Shown: in pieces, positions 25,131 to 36,804 of the stretch | Numbering within the stretch: the first letter of the stretch is position 1 | How the letters are laid out: every line of letters starts with the position of its first letter | Source: Abelmoschus esculentus | Lineage: Eukaryota; Streptophyta; Magnoliopsida; Malvales; Malvaceae | Direction of reading: 5' to 3' | Length of the DNA: 64,000 nt | NCBI GenBank assembly: GCA_035048815.1 | Contig: JAUCBN010000042.1 | Location: forward strand, 8,184,001 to 8,248,000 | Position numbers and translations under genes: made by a program | Notes under the pieces: generated by a model | Told to the model about the DNA's origin: nothing | The model's input: only the letters and a program-made list of their open reading frames with translations | The model's database searches: none

Positions 25131-25312
25131 CAACCCTCGGAATTTAAGGTCCAAAATAATTTTTTTATCTAAAAATGATTTTTGTAAATCTGTTTTATAA
25201 ATCTGGATTCTCGATTTGACTTGATTTTGAAATCCTCTGAATTATTTTGAATATTACTCAAAGTACCGATTCTAATATAGGATTCTGTCTTTTCTTCTTT
25301 AGATACTCTACT

Positions 25313-26550
25313 ATGCCACCTCGTATAAGTACACGTTTGGCTACTAGGAGAGGTCGTGGCCGAGGTCGATCTGTTTCTTCTTCTAGTGATGTCCCGCCTC
25401 CTATGGACCGACTACATGATCAGAGTTTGGCCCAACATTTAGGAGGAGAAGATTTACCTAAGGTTCAGACCGAGGCTCAGCAGGCCGAGGTTGATCAGCT
25501 GATCCAGAGTGAGGGACCTTATGTTTTTAGGGACAACGAGATCGTTGGGTTGGATTCTGTGACCATGCAGAGAGAGCTGCTCCGATAATTACAACAGAAT
25601 GAGGGTGTTAGGAAACCTATCTCTACCGAGTTTCTAGCTGCTGGGATGACCATGTTTGATGACAAGACCGGTACTAACCTAGCCGATGCAGAGTACTGGC
25701 TGAAGAAGCTTCAGCGTCTGTTCATCGAGATGGGATACCCCTCTGATAGGAAACTGAGGGTTGTTGTATCTTTACTTAAGGGAGAAGCCCTGAACTAGTG
25801 GGAGGTAGAGTTTTGAGGATCGGTATGTTGGACCCGAGTATCTGGCTAAGTGCCGTGAGGATTTTCTGAATTTACAGCAGAACGACATGTCCGTTAATGA
25901 CTATGAGATTGAGTTCCTCCGTCTATTCTAGTATGCTCCTGGTATTGTTTCCACTGAGAAACAAAAGTGTGACCACTTTCTGAAGGGACTTCGAGTACAG
26001 TTGAAGATTGTCGTTGCTACTCACCACAACACAAAATATAAGATGATCACTCGGCGTACCAGGACAACCGAGCGTAACGAGATTTTGAGGCTTCAGTTGG
26101 AGTCTCAGGTTCAGGATAGAGGTAGACGACAGCTTGCAGTACCTACTCAGCACAGTCAGGGTTTTTAGTCTCGGAAGAGGGGCCGTGATGAGTTTGAGCC
26201 TCAGAGTTTGTCACGATCTAGACCAGCTGCTTCTGTTGTTCTTGCTGCTAGTGGAGCTGGATCCACTAGTACCCGAGCCTTGCCTCAGTGTTCTTTCTAT
26301 AAGAAATGGCATTCAGGAGAGTATCACATGAAGAGTGGAGCCTGCTTTCGTTGTGGTTCATATGATCATCATCTCAGGAACTATCCAGTGGCACCATAGT
26401 CTGGTTATACTCAGGGGCAGTCACAGGCATCAGTTCAGACCTCAGCTAGGGGAAGAGGACAGGGTAGACCTGCAGCATTTGGTACTGGTAGTAGGGGCAG
26501 ACTCAGTCAGTTCAAAGGATCTATTAGATCAAGAGGATTTTAGCCCGGCT
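25313..26550 (+). pseudogene. gag pseudogene of element B
   Basis: Starts at the ATG at 25313 (MPPRISTRLATRRGRGRG); the open frame extending upstream from 25247 is fortuitous. Stops occur at 25586 (TAA where a Gln codon is likely) and near 25796 (TAG), and others follow. The capsid region (ADAEYWLKKLQRLF, 25690-25730) is recognisable. The nucleocapsid knuckle near 26342 reads CFRCGSYDHHLRNY: the last Cys of C-x2-C-x4-H-x4-C has become Tyr. The end of gag is approximate because the family encodes gag-pol in one frame. Confidence 0.8.
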
Positions 26551-29500
26551 TGGTTTATGCTACGAGGAGACAGGAAGACCAGGATAAGCCAGACATCATT
26601 GTTGGTACTTTTTCTGTTCATGCTATTTCTTTGTTTGCACTGTTGGATAATGGGTCTACACACTCCTATGTCTCTAGTTTTGTATCTGGATACTTTTAAA
26701 TTCTCGTAGAAAAGACCAGTAGCTCTGTTTCTGTCTATAGTCCTATAGGTAATCCTGCAGTGGTTACCAAAGTTTATAAAGATTGTCCTCTTGAAATCCA
26801 AGGTGAAATCTTTCCGGCTAATCTGATGAAGTTGTCGTTTAAAGAGTTTGACTTGATTCTAGGATGGATTGGCTGTCAGCTCACCGAGTTACTTTGGATT
26901 GTGAGCGTAAGAGAGCTACTTTGAGAACTTCTGATGACCGTGAGATAACCCTTATTGGTGGGCGTAAGGGGTTTCTGTCCAATATTATCTCCTCTCTGAA
27001 AGCTGAAAAGATGATCAGGAAGGGATCCGTGGCTTATCTTGCCTAAATACTTGACTCGAGGGAACTTGATTCTAGGATGGAGAAGATCCGAGTTGTATAC
27101 AAATTCCTTCATGTTTTTCCAAAAGAATTACCGGGACTGCCCCTTAAGCGGGAAGAGGTGGAGTTCAGTATTGAGTTGTATCCGAGGACTACTCCAGTGC
27201 CTACTTAATATGTCTCCCCTTTTTCCCTTGCTCCTGAAAGATAAAGTAAAAACACATATAAGTGGATTTGTTTAACTAATTAACTAATTAAATAACAAAA
27301 CATAAAATAACAGATTGAGAACGATATAGAGAAAGTAGGTAGGATCCAACTGTGTCAATTAGCGGATTCGATTGATCTTCTTCTTATCCAATGCAATTAC
27401 ATAATACTGCTTTGGCAGTACTGCAGATACAACCTCGGCAGCGTTGGTGTTCTCTGCCGCGACAATCTCTTACTCTTGGGCAAATGCATCAAAGTTCAGC
27501 AAAGTGTCCGTAGTTGACTCCGTTTATCTCTAAGTCAGAGCGCTGTTGATGACTGGTCCTTGACGATACCTCTCGGCGTAATTCAACGATAATCACCAAC
27601 CAATCCAACATTTATTTTAGCTGCTGAAACTCTTAACCTATCTCTAGGCCGAGTTAGTGTCTACAACACCGTACTTATCCCTTTCGTGAATCTACACCTC
27701 TCGATGCTAGATAAATATGTTACTTACAAACTTCTCTCTCGAGCTTAAATACAAGAACAAGGAATGGCAATAGGATAAGCAAACTTCGATGCTATTATTG
27801 CATTAGAACAAAGAAACAAGAAACAATCTCCTCTTACTAATATTTACAACCTTCACCTATCCTCAAGAAATTTAGAATATAATGTCAATAAGCACAATTC
27901 TTAGGGGAAGGATTTCTCTAAAATCGGCTCCCTTAACAATGTGGTCGGCTAGGCTATATATAGTCTTAACCTAGGGCAAACCTTTCCTAAATAGATTCTA
28001 AATTGGAGTAAGGAACAAGTCTTCTTCAAGAGATCTGATATTTCCAAGTTTGTCGCCTTCTAGAAGAATTTTCCCGTTTGGTCTTTGACTTGGGCTTTTG
28101 GTGCGTTAGCGTGGTCCAATTGGTGCGCTGCATCTTCCAGAATGTTCTCTATATTTTTGTCTTTCATTCACCTACAATGTTGATGCTGCCACTTTGCATG
28201 CTGCCGTGACCTTGTCCCCTACCTCGGCCTCAACACTACTTCACTGCTGCCTCGGCCCTGGATATTCCTGCATGTACAAAATATGTAATAATATCTGCAT
28301 TCTCTATAAATATTGACTTTGTAAGTAGTGATAATAGAATATCTAATATTGTGTAAAGAGTCCATATTTCAGCTCAAGTTGGTGTATAATAGATGCATAA
28401 AGTACCATGAGAAGGGTAGTAAATCACTGCCTTTTAGGCACTCATCAAACACCATACCGGATGGCTCCGAAGGAGCTCAAGGAGCTTAAGGTTCAGTTAC
28501 AAGAACTCCTGGATAGAGGTTTCATTTGATCCAGTGTTTCTCCATGGGGAGCTCTAGTTTTGTTTGTTAAAAAGAAAGATGGTTCTCTACGCCTGTGTAT
28601 TGACTACTGAAAGTTGAATAAGTTGACCATCAAGAATAAGTACCCCCTTCCCCGCATCGATGATCTGTTTGACCAGTTTCGAGGAGTTTCCGTGTTCTCT
28701 AAGATAGACCTGAGATTTGGTCATTATGAGATTCTGGTAATGCCCTTCGGTCTTACGAATGCCCCTGTATAATTCATGGACATGATGAATAGGGTGTTTC
28801 GACCTTATTTGGATTAGTTTGTGGTGTTTTCATAGATGATATTCTAGTCTACTCCAAGTCTGAGGATGAACATGAGCAGCATCTCCGTATAATGTTACAG
28901 ACTCTGAGAGAGAAACAACTTTATGCAAAGTTCAGTAAGTGTGAGTTCTGGCTTTCGAAGGTCGTTTTTCTTGGACATGTTGTTTCAGTTAAGGGTATTC
29001 AGGTTGACCCGAAGAAAATAGAGGCTATCATGGATTGGAAACAACCTAAGAATGTAACAGAGATTCGCAGTTTTCTGGGATTAGCTGGTTATTATCGGAG
29101 GTTTGTAGAGGGTTTTTCTTCTATAGCCGCTCCGTTAACTAAGCTTCTGAAAAAAGATGTTCCGTTTACCTAGTCTGAAGCTCAGCAGGAGAGTTTTAAG
29201 AAAGTGAAATCAGTTTTAACACAAGCACCAATTTTGATACAGACAAAGTCGGGAAAAAGCTATACAGTTTACAGTGATACTTTGTACACCGGTTTGGATT
29301 GTGTTCTTATGCAGGATGGGAAGGTAGTGGCTTATGCATCTCGTCAGTTGAAACCACATGAGTGTAACTATCCTACCCATGATTTGGAGTTAGCGGCAGT
29401 GGTCTTTGCTCTGAAAATCTAGAGACACTATCTTTATGGAGAGAAGTGTTATATCTTCACGGACCATAAGAGTCTTAAGTATCTTTTCACTCAGAAAGAG

Positions 29501-31150
29501 CTTAATCTGAGACAACATCGTTGGTTAGAGCTTTTGAAAGATTATGACTGTGAGATTGATTACCACCCGGGTAAAGCTAATGTCGTTGCGGATGCCTTCA
29601 GTCGTAACGCTATTTCAGAGTTGAGGGTTTTGTTTGCTCGGATGAGTTTGTTTGAGGATGGTAGTTTGCTGGCTGAGCTCCAAGTGGTTCCTACTCTGAT
29701 ATCTGAGATTTAGACTGAGCAACTTAGTGATCCTTTCTTGGCTCACTATGTTACGGAGGTTAAGGAAGGGACTTCTCAGGACTTTTCCATTGATTAGAAT
29801 GGAGTTTTGTGTTTCCGAGGTCGATACTGTGTTCCGAGAAACTCTGAATTGAAGCAGGTTATTCTTCGGGAAGCTCATGACAGTCCGTATTCTATGTATC
29901 CTAGTGGTGATAAGATGTATAAGAATCTCCGGGAGAAGTACTGGTGGAAAGGTCTCAAGCGAGATGTGATCCGTTTTGTGTCCAAGTGCTTAACTTGCCA
30001 GAAAGTCAAACTAGAGCATCAACGTCCATCTGGACTTCTTCAGTACATTGAGATTCCTTAGTGGAAATAGGATCGTGTGACTATGTATTTTGTCAGTGGT
30101 TTACCTTTGACTCCGTCAAAGAAGGAGTCTGTTTTGGTTATCGTGGATCGTTTGACCAAGTCTGCACACTTCATTCCTGTCAAGAACACTTACCCTCTGA
30201 GTAAGCTAGCACGGTTATATATCTCTGAGACTGTTCGGTTACATAGAGTGCCTCTATCTATTATATCTGACCGGGATCCGAGGTTTACGTCTAAGTTCTG
30301 GGGATCTCTACATACTGCTCTGGGTACTCGGTTGAACTTCAGTACTGTATATCACCCTCAGACAGATGGTCAGTTTGAGCGTGTGATTCAGATCCTTGAG
30401 GGCATGTTGAGAGGATGTATTCTGAATTTCAGAGGTAGTTGGGAGGATTTTTTTACCTTTGACAGAGTTTGCGTATAATAACAGTTACCAGGCCAGTATT
30501 AAGATGGTACCTTATGAGGCTCTGTGTGGACATAAGTGTCGCACTCCTATCGGTTGGACTAAGCTTAATGAGCATCGTTTATTGGGTCCAAATCTTGTAC
30601 ATAAGGCTGAGGAGACAGTCAAGTTTATTCGGGATCGGCTTAAGGCCACTTTTGATAGACAAAAATCTTACACGGATTTGAGACGTAAGGATCTTGAGTT
30701 TGAGGTTGGTGACGAAGTTTTCCTGAAAGTATCTCCGTGGAGGAAAGTACTCCGTTTTGGCCGTAAGGTCAAGCTCAGTCCCAGATATATTGGACCCTAC
30801 CATATTCTCAAACGTGTTGGACCTGTAGCTTATCAGCTTGAGTTACCAGCAGAGCTCAAGCGTATCCATGATATTTTCCATGTTTCTGTACTGAGACGCT
30901 ATCGAGTTGATCAGTCTCATGTTCTGTCCGTTGAAGATTTCGAGATTCGTCCAGATATGTGTTATGAGGAGGAACCTGTTGAGATTATTGCTCAGGACCA
31001 GAAAGTCCTTCGGAGGAAAACAATCATGATGGTAAAGGTTCTCTGGCGTAATAGATGTCTTGATGAGGCTACGTGGGAGCCTAAATCTGTTATCAAAGCC
31101 TAGTATCCGCATCTTTTTGATCCAGGTAAATTTCGAGGACAAAATTTCTG
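26551..31150 (+). pseudogene. pol pseudogene of element B
   Basis: Domains in order: protease (about 26590-26700, active-site region DNGS in place of DSGS); RT palm (28463-28860) with stops and a missing stretch of about 60 bp between SKIDLR and MPFGLTNAP; catalytic IDD box near 28836 reached only through a frameshift; RT connection (28892-29173); RNase H (29204-29600); integrase (29800-30480) in which the H2C2 second His is Tyr (SMYPSGD) and the first catalytic Asp of MDF is Tyr (MYF), while SDRDPRF and the Glu of GQFERV remain; integrase C-terminus and chromodomain-like tail (30459-31130, KVLWRNR-DEATWEP). A TAG at 31101-31103 precedes the final YPHLF. A foreign segment interrupts it at 27211-28447. 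Non-functional. Confidence 0.88.
27211..28447. mobile_element. LTR-like insertion (possible solo LTR) inside element B pol
   Basis: Pol homology stops after ccagtgcctact (27205) and resumes at acaccataccgg (28449). The inserted 1237 bp run from TGTCTCC to ACTCATCA, the TG...CA ends of an LTR, and contain a TATATATA word near 27953 but no coding region. Read on the - strand it begins TGATGAGTGCC. I found no matching 5-bp target duplication, so solo LTR is the best but unproven interpretation and the boundaries may be off by several bases. Confidence 0.6.
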
Positions 31151-31152
31151 TA

Positions 31153-31164
31153 AGGGGGGAGAGT
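31153..31164 (+). other. Polypurine tract of element B
   Basis: AGGGGGGAGAGT immediately before the 3' LTR; the plus-strand priming site. Confidence 0.75.
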
Positions 31165-33285
31165 TGTAATACCCTCAATTTTCCCCCCATTTTAAGTTAA
31201 ATCCCTAATTTGAAAACCCTAGACTTTGAGGGATTTTTAATTCTGACATCAGTGACCATTTTATAAATTCTGAAAACCTTAAGGTTTAGGTTTGATTATT
31301 CAAAATTTCAAGGACTTGTTTGGTAATTATACCTTTTCTTCTTGGTAACGTTTTTCTCCCCTTTTCCATTTTCTTTTTAACGCAGAGAGTTAATCTCTAT
31401 TTTAAATTCTGTTTTAATTTGAGAAGTAACTCATTTGTTATCCAAAATTGAATCTGTCATTGGGTGCTTGATTTCTATTCGATCGAATCTTATCTGTGGT
31501 ATCCTTTCCGTCTAGCTTGAGTGAGTTTCGGTAAGTCTCTATTTTCTTTTCACTCTTTCGATCTGGTCTGGTGTTGTTAAGGGGCTAGTGTTCAAGTTTG
31601 TATGGTGGTTGTTTGAGCCCTGGTGGATTGAGTTGTTCTTGGTTAAGTGTGTTTGTCCGAATAAAAAAAGGGTGTTGTAGTTGTTGTTTTTCGTTAGTTT
31701 TGTGGGGTGTTTATTTGAATGTGGATCGGTTTAGGTTGTTGGTTTTGAATCTGAATCGGTTAGGGGGTTGTTTCGATTTGTTTTGAATCGAATTAGAGTG
31801 AGAATCGAGTAAAAAGGGGGTTAAAACTCTGAATTAGGCCTGTTTGGCAGCCGAGAAAAATCTGGGACATTCCCAGATTTTCACGGGAAAATCCCAGAAC
31901 CCGTCTATGACTCAACCCGAAAACCCGACCCGTCAAATCCGAAAACCGACCCTACTGACCCGACCCATGACCCGTTGACATCATGATGACGTCATCTACT
32001 GACGTAAATGTTGATCGATGACATCATCTACTGATGTCAGCATTGACCGATGACGTCATCTAATGACATAAGCGTTGACTGATGATGTCATTTGCTGATG
32101 TCAACATTGACCATGCTAACGTTAGCGTTGACTTTTTCGACCTGGGTCCACTTTATTTTTTTCGACGTCTTGAGTTTGATGGCGTTATCCGTTTTTCGAA
32201 ATTCGAACCTGAAGTGTCGTTTTTAAGGCTTTTAAGTTTGATTAGTTATATGGAAGTTATCTATAAAGGATTCTGAATCAGTTTCTGTTTGATTCAGGTG
32301 ACGTGGATTCCGACCCCTAGCAATTGCCTCCTCCTCCTCATAGACGACCTCCCGTTTATCAGTCTTCCAGACCCGCACGTGAGTTTCGTGTTACTTCTGT
32401 TACGTGTATTTATCTGTTAGTGGCATATTAGTATTTCTAATATTCTATTAATCATAGGTTCTACTCCTGCTCGATCTAGTGGTAGAGCTTAGTCTAGTAG
32501 GCATCATTATAGAGGTTAATCTTCTACTTCAGGTGTGTTCTCTTCTGTAAATTTTATTTTTTTTCAGTATGTTCAGTTTCTGTTAAATCCGTATGATCAT
32601 GCATCATCTTGACATTACATTTCTGATCCTGATAATTATTATGCTTGCCACCTATTAGATGTTAAGGCATGCATTCTGATTCTGTATATACATATAACAT
32701 TTTATCTGGTAGATTATATGAGTATAGGGAAGTTAGTGATTTATCACTTATGTTCAGTGGCTCCACTTGCGAGTCGAGTTTCCACTTCTGTTGGTGTGAT
32801 GGAGTTAGAGTGGTTTAGGGGAACTTACACTTATGTTGGTGTTTGGAGTTGGGTGCATTTCATGCATACATCATATCATCTGCATTATTCTGTTCTGTAA
32901 TACTGTTTATCTGTTCTAGAGACACACTAGGCTCCTTAGCTTATATCATTCCAGTTTCTGTTTCAGATACTTGGTACTTGGAGGACTTTTGAACTTGAAT
33001 TTCTGTTATACCGTACGTTTTATTATTTTAGACTTATAATTATTTCGGTTAATAATTTATATCAAACTTTGAATACCTTTTGGTTTTTGGACTGTTTATT
33101 ATTTGTGGGTTGAGTTTGGTATTTAAACGTTGAATTTTATTTTCAGTATTTTTAAATTATTAATTATTTAATAATTTATTTGAATTATATTTAAATTTAT
33201 AAAAACCCTAACTTGTAAATCAAGTTTCAGTAAGATAAAACCCTAACTTCTAATCTAAGATATTAGGTAAATTTTAGAGCTTACA
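31165..33285 (+). repeat. 3' LTR of element B
   Basis: 2121 bp from TGTAATACCC to TTACA. Collinear with the 5' LTR except for an extra block at about 31930-32170. Followed by ACATT, the proposed target duplication. Confidence 0.88.
31975..32133 (+). promoter_or_regulatory. TGACGTCA/TTGAC repeat cluster in the element B 3' LTR
   Basis: About five diverged tandem units of ~30 bp, with gatgacgtcatctactgacg and cgatgacgtcatctaatgac among them and ttgac words between. TGACGTCA is a palindromic bZIP (TGA/CRE-type) site and TTGAC the W-box core. The same kind of block occurs in the B2 LTR but is absent from the element's own 5' LTR, the copy that would drive transcription. Confidence 0.5.
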
Positions 33286-34640
33286 ACATTTCTGGCTTGT
33301 GGTTTTCTCGGAAACCTAAATTCGTGTCACTTCAAGGCTACGATCTGACCTGTTGCCTAGTCTATTACGACCCATCTTCAGGCATCCTCTTGTGTGAGGG
33401 ACTCTATAAAGACCCATCAACACGTCAACTTCCCGGATGGCATGGCCAATATGCATACTTTTTTAGTCTTGATGGACCAGGTACTAGACGTACATATCCT
33501 TGGATGCTTCCTTCTCGATAAGACTTGGTGGTTGAAGGCTTATGCGTTGCTTTCTACCTTTCGAACCTTTGATCTTGTCTATCCCTCAACTACTTTTTCT
33601 TCTATGTTCTAGAATCTATGCTCTTACAGATTTCACACTTATATAGGGATGTTTCCAACACCTTCTATGGTGTCTTTTTCTCTATCAAACCACTCTGCCT
33701 ATACTTCTCATGGTGCTACATTACCTTGTTGATGACAACCTTTTATTGGTATACCTTTCATAATTACAAGTCTTTATTACTTATCTTAGCAAGGACTCTG
33801 TATACTAATTTTTTAGGAGTCATCATCAATTCATGTTATTTTGCCTATCTCAAAAGAAAATCCTTTAACAAGAGTTAGCTAGTGCATTGACATTGTCATC
33901 ATCAAGTCTTTATTGATGTGGCTTTTGTTTTGAGCATGTCATGATGTGAATATGCTAGGCTTTCAGTTTCAGCAAGAAAACAATGCATTGAAGAGCTCCT
34001 AAATACACCACTTAAAGAGGCACTTAAAGACTACTTAAGAGCTACTTAATCCTCCATAAAGCTTATCAGTTTTTAACAGAGAAGACATGCAATGAAAGCC
34101 TTCATTATCAGCACTTAAGGGAGAGTAAAGGCAAGAATTAAAGCAACACTTAAGGAGTGAGTTCAAGGAATATCAGTCAACTTTTTCGCCATTTTTGGAT
34201 TGGATACGAGCATATTTGAGTCTTGAGGTCTTCTTCAAACTTATTCCTCTATTTGTTAGCTTTCCAACGCAATTTGAATCACCTCAATAAGATATCAGGA
34301 GCTTAAGATATGATTAAATTAGTGAAGATAGTGCATGCTGGAAATTCAGTATGGGAATAGTCACAAGATGCTTGTTCAACAAATTCAAGAGGCCATTCAA
34401 TTGCTGAATTCAATGCTTTATCAACAGCCCATTAAAGGAGGATGAATGACAACTTAATCAAGTTCATTAGCCCAAGAGTTTCTCCATGTTGATGATACGT
34501 ATGTCTACATTCATCTTACGAATGTCTACATTCATCCTTGTTAGATCAAACCTTTTTGGCTGTCAATTGGAGATAGGATAACCTACAAATTAATAGGCCT
34601 TTAATACCAGAATAATGAGTCTTTAATCTTTTTTATTTTT
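33286..34640. repeat. D1: duplicated 1.35-kb segment, copy 1
   Basis: About 98% identical by eye to 37818-39160 (D2). It has two parts: 33286-33883, of unknown origin, with short open frames but no domain; and 33884-34640, which resembles the 5' half of the CRM-type LTR fragment in D2. The second part is bracketed by a 40-bp direct repeat at 33844-33883 and 34641-34680. The left edge is the end of the element B 3' LTR. Confidence 0.8.
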
Positions 34641-34680
34641 CCTATCTCAAAAGAAAATCCTTTAACAAGAGTTAGCTAGT

Positions 34681-34961
34681 TGTACTACTTCTGATCACCA
34701 CTTATCTATCTACTATTTTAATTTAAATCCCATATTATCCTATAGTATTTTAATTTTTCATAAGTGTTTTACTTGTTCTCTAATTACTACAACTTTCTCT
34801 ACTCTTAACTATTATTACACTTTTCTTCATATCAAACTCTCTTTTCACTCCTATATATAGCCATATATTCCTCATTTATTTCTTCACATCCACTACGAAC
34901 GACACGTTTCTCTCTATACTTCTTTCCCAACCATTCCTATATCTCTTCCAACCAACTATCA
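34681..34961 (+). other. Leader region of the LINE-like element
   Basis: CT-rich sequence leading to the ORF1-like pseudogene, probably the LINE 5' UTR. No other feature seen. Confidence 0.35.
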
Positions 34962-36305
34962 ATGGATTCCAAGCCTTTTCTTCAATAACTTGAGAACCTT
35001 CAATTCACTGATGTTGAACAGACATCCGTCTTCCAACCAAGTATCTCTTGGGACATATCCGGAGTAGACGCTCAATCCTCTCTACTTGGAAAACTTATCT
35101 CCTCAAAGAATATTGATGACCAATTGATTATCAAAGTTTTTACAAGAATCTGGACCACAGCCAGACTGGTAACGATGCGTATCATGAAACCCCATGTCTT
35201 TCTCATCCGGTTCAAAGATGAGAAAATTAAGGAGGACATACTCGCTAGGGGACCTTGGACTTACAAGGATAAATGGCTAGCTCTAGAACAATATGACCCA
35301 ACTATCAGCCTTGATGAACACTCCTTTGCTACGATGAATATCTGGGTGTGTATCCATAATATCCCCCCTATTCTCCTCGCTTCGGATGAATCGGCCAACA
35401 ACACTGGTGAATCCCTTGGGGCCCTAATTAGAACAATAACGAAAATTGATACGCGAAAAATTGACTTCAATATGATTGACTATCTACGAGTAGGATTGAT
35501 CATTGATGCTACCAAACCAATTAGGCGTTGTGTTGCCATCGGTGGGGGTACTTCTACCAGATTTTGTCTCCTCTAATATGAACGTCTTCCCACTTTATGT
35601 TACTGTTGTGGTATAGTCGACCACTCAATTGATTTCTGTCATATACTGATCGAGGCTCGCCCTAAACAACCACAATATGGTGACTGTCTTCGCTACACAC
35701 CTAAGAAAAAAGACGCTCAACCTACACAACGAGGTCGGATTCGTTATATTTCCATGCCTACATCTGCTCATACATCTACCAACCTTTCCACTAACGCCAA
35801 GGATAAGGATAAAGCTCCTATTACGAATTCTCCAGTCCATGCTAATGCACAAGCCCCTATTACAGAACCTCTGCATGCTTTCTCGCAAGGACCTCGAACT
35901 CTTCCAACTGTTGCAAGTAAACTGTCCACTCGTCGATATCCTCCACAACTTCTCCAAATGGTCCTTCTAGAGCAAGACACTAATGTCACTACTCGTCCAA
36001 GAGTCCACGAGGATACTAGTGAGGATGATATACAAGCGCTAGAACTTCAGGATCTAGAGCTGGATCTTGCCAATGATATCGTCTTCCAAGAGGCTGCTGA
36101 CTGACTTGACAATGCACCAACACCTAAAAGAGTTGGACGGCTTGCCACAAGTAGGGGTTCTAAACGTACTCCACCATCTAATGAGGGTAACAAAAATAAA
36201 CGGCCTAGAACACCTTCGAATGTCTCTGTAGAAATAGCTGGGATGAGTAGCACAAAAAACTCTTCGGCAGAGGTTGATGGACTTCAACCCCGCCGAGCCA
36301 AATGA
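34962..36305 (+). pseudogene. LINE (L1-type) ORF1-like pseudogene: DUF4283 plus CCHC knuckle
   Basis: One frame runs from the ATG at 34962 to TGA at 36303-36305, about 447 codons, with in-frame stops near 34987, 35574 and 36102. The N-terminal half resembles the DUF4283 domain of plant LINE ORF1 proteins (FLIRFKDEKIKEDILARGPW-type motif, 35200-35255). A zinc-knuckle-like CYCCGIVDHSIDFC follows near 35600-35640, then a low-complexity basic tail. ORF1 proteins bind LINE RNA. The short truncated context (no recognisable ORF2) indicates a dead remnant. A host protein with DUF4283 is less likely. Confidence 0.7.
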
Positions 36306-36804
36306 TAGCTTCTCGCTAGGACTATCAGAGTTTTCGGTACACCCTGACAGTTCACTTTTTACAACATGTCTCTTCCGAGCATGCTGTCGTTTTCTTTTTC
36401 TTTTGCAGTTTTAGATTTTTTAGGCAAGCTACAGTCCAACTGTGGATCATTTTAGGTTTTTTTGTTAGTTTATTTGTTCTTTCCAAGCCTCTTTATACCG
36501 GGCTTTGTTTTATTTGGATCTATAATAAATTAGCTTCTTTGTTTTCTTACTTGAATCTTCTTACTGCTTTCACTCTTTCTTTTCAGCATCTTGCCAAATT
36601 ATCGACTTTTGTGTACTTCCTTTGGTCTATGTTTCTTCTATTTGTTTTCTCGATTTCCCTTTTCACAATCTGAAATATGTTCATTCTCTTATCTTTGATG
36701 CTTTTATGAATATTCCGCCCTTACAAAGGGACTCGTCCAACACCTTTCATGGTGAAATTTCTTCGTACAAGTCATCTTGTTTCTTCAAACTTCTACATAG
36801 TATT
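36306..36804 (+). other. Sequence downstream of the LINE ORF1-like pseudogene
   Basis: No ORF2 recognised. A word near 36728 (ccaacacctttcatggtg) resembles one in D1/D2 (ccaacaccttctatggtg at 33656), so this and the D segments may come from the same LINE family. Ends at an LTR-like start. Confidence 0.35.

Larger units (their letters stand above)
23191..33285 (+). mobile_element. Element B: full-length, decayed Ty3/gypsy chromovirus
   Basis: Structure: 5' LTR 23191-25107, primer-binding site 25113, gag from 25313, pol to about 31150, polypurine tract 31153-31164, 3' LTR 31165-33285. The flanking pentamers ACGTT (23186-23190) and ACATT (33286-33290) differ at one base and look like an aged 5-bp target duplication. 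Pol order (protease, RT, RNase H, integrase, chromodomain-like tail) and the initiator-Met primer site place it among plant chromoviruses, probably near Tekay. The coding region carries many stops, frameshifts, a deletion in RT and a 1.24-kb insertion (27211-28447). LTRs differ at roughly 5% in the parts I compared, so it is older than A3 and C. Confidence 0.92.

Noticed and set aside
25247..25312. Upstream start for element B gag
   Set aside because: The family start MPPR at 25313 matches A1 and A3; the upstream Met is not conserved.
33297..33878. Short open frames in D1 (and their copies in D2 at 37856-38410)
   Set aside because: No domain, several frames with stops, duplicated with D as part of a mobile or rearranged segment.
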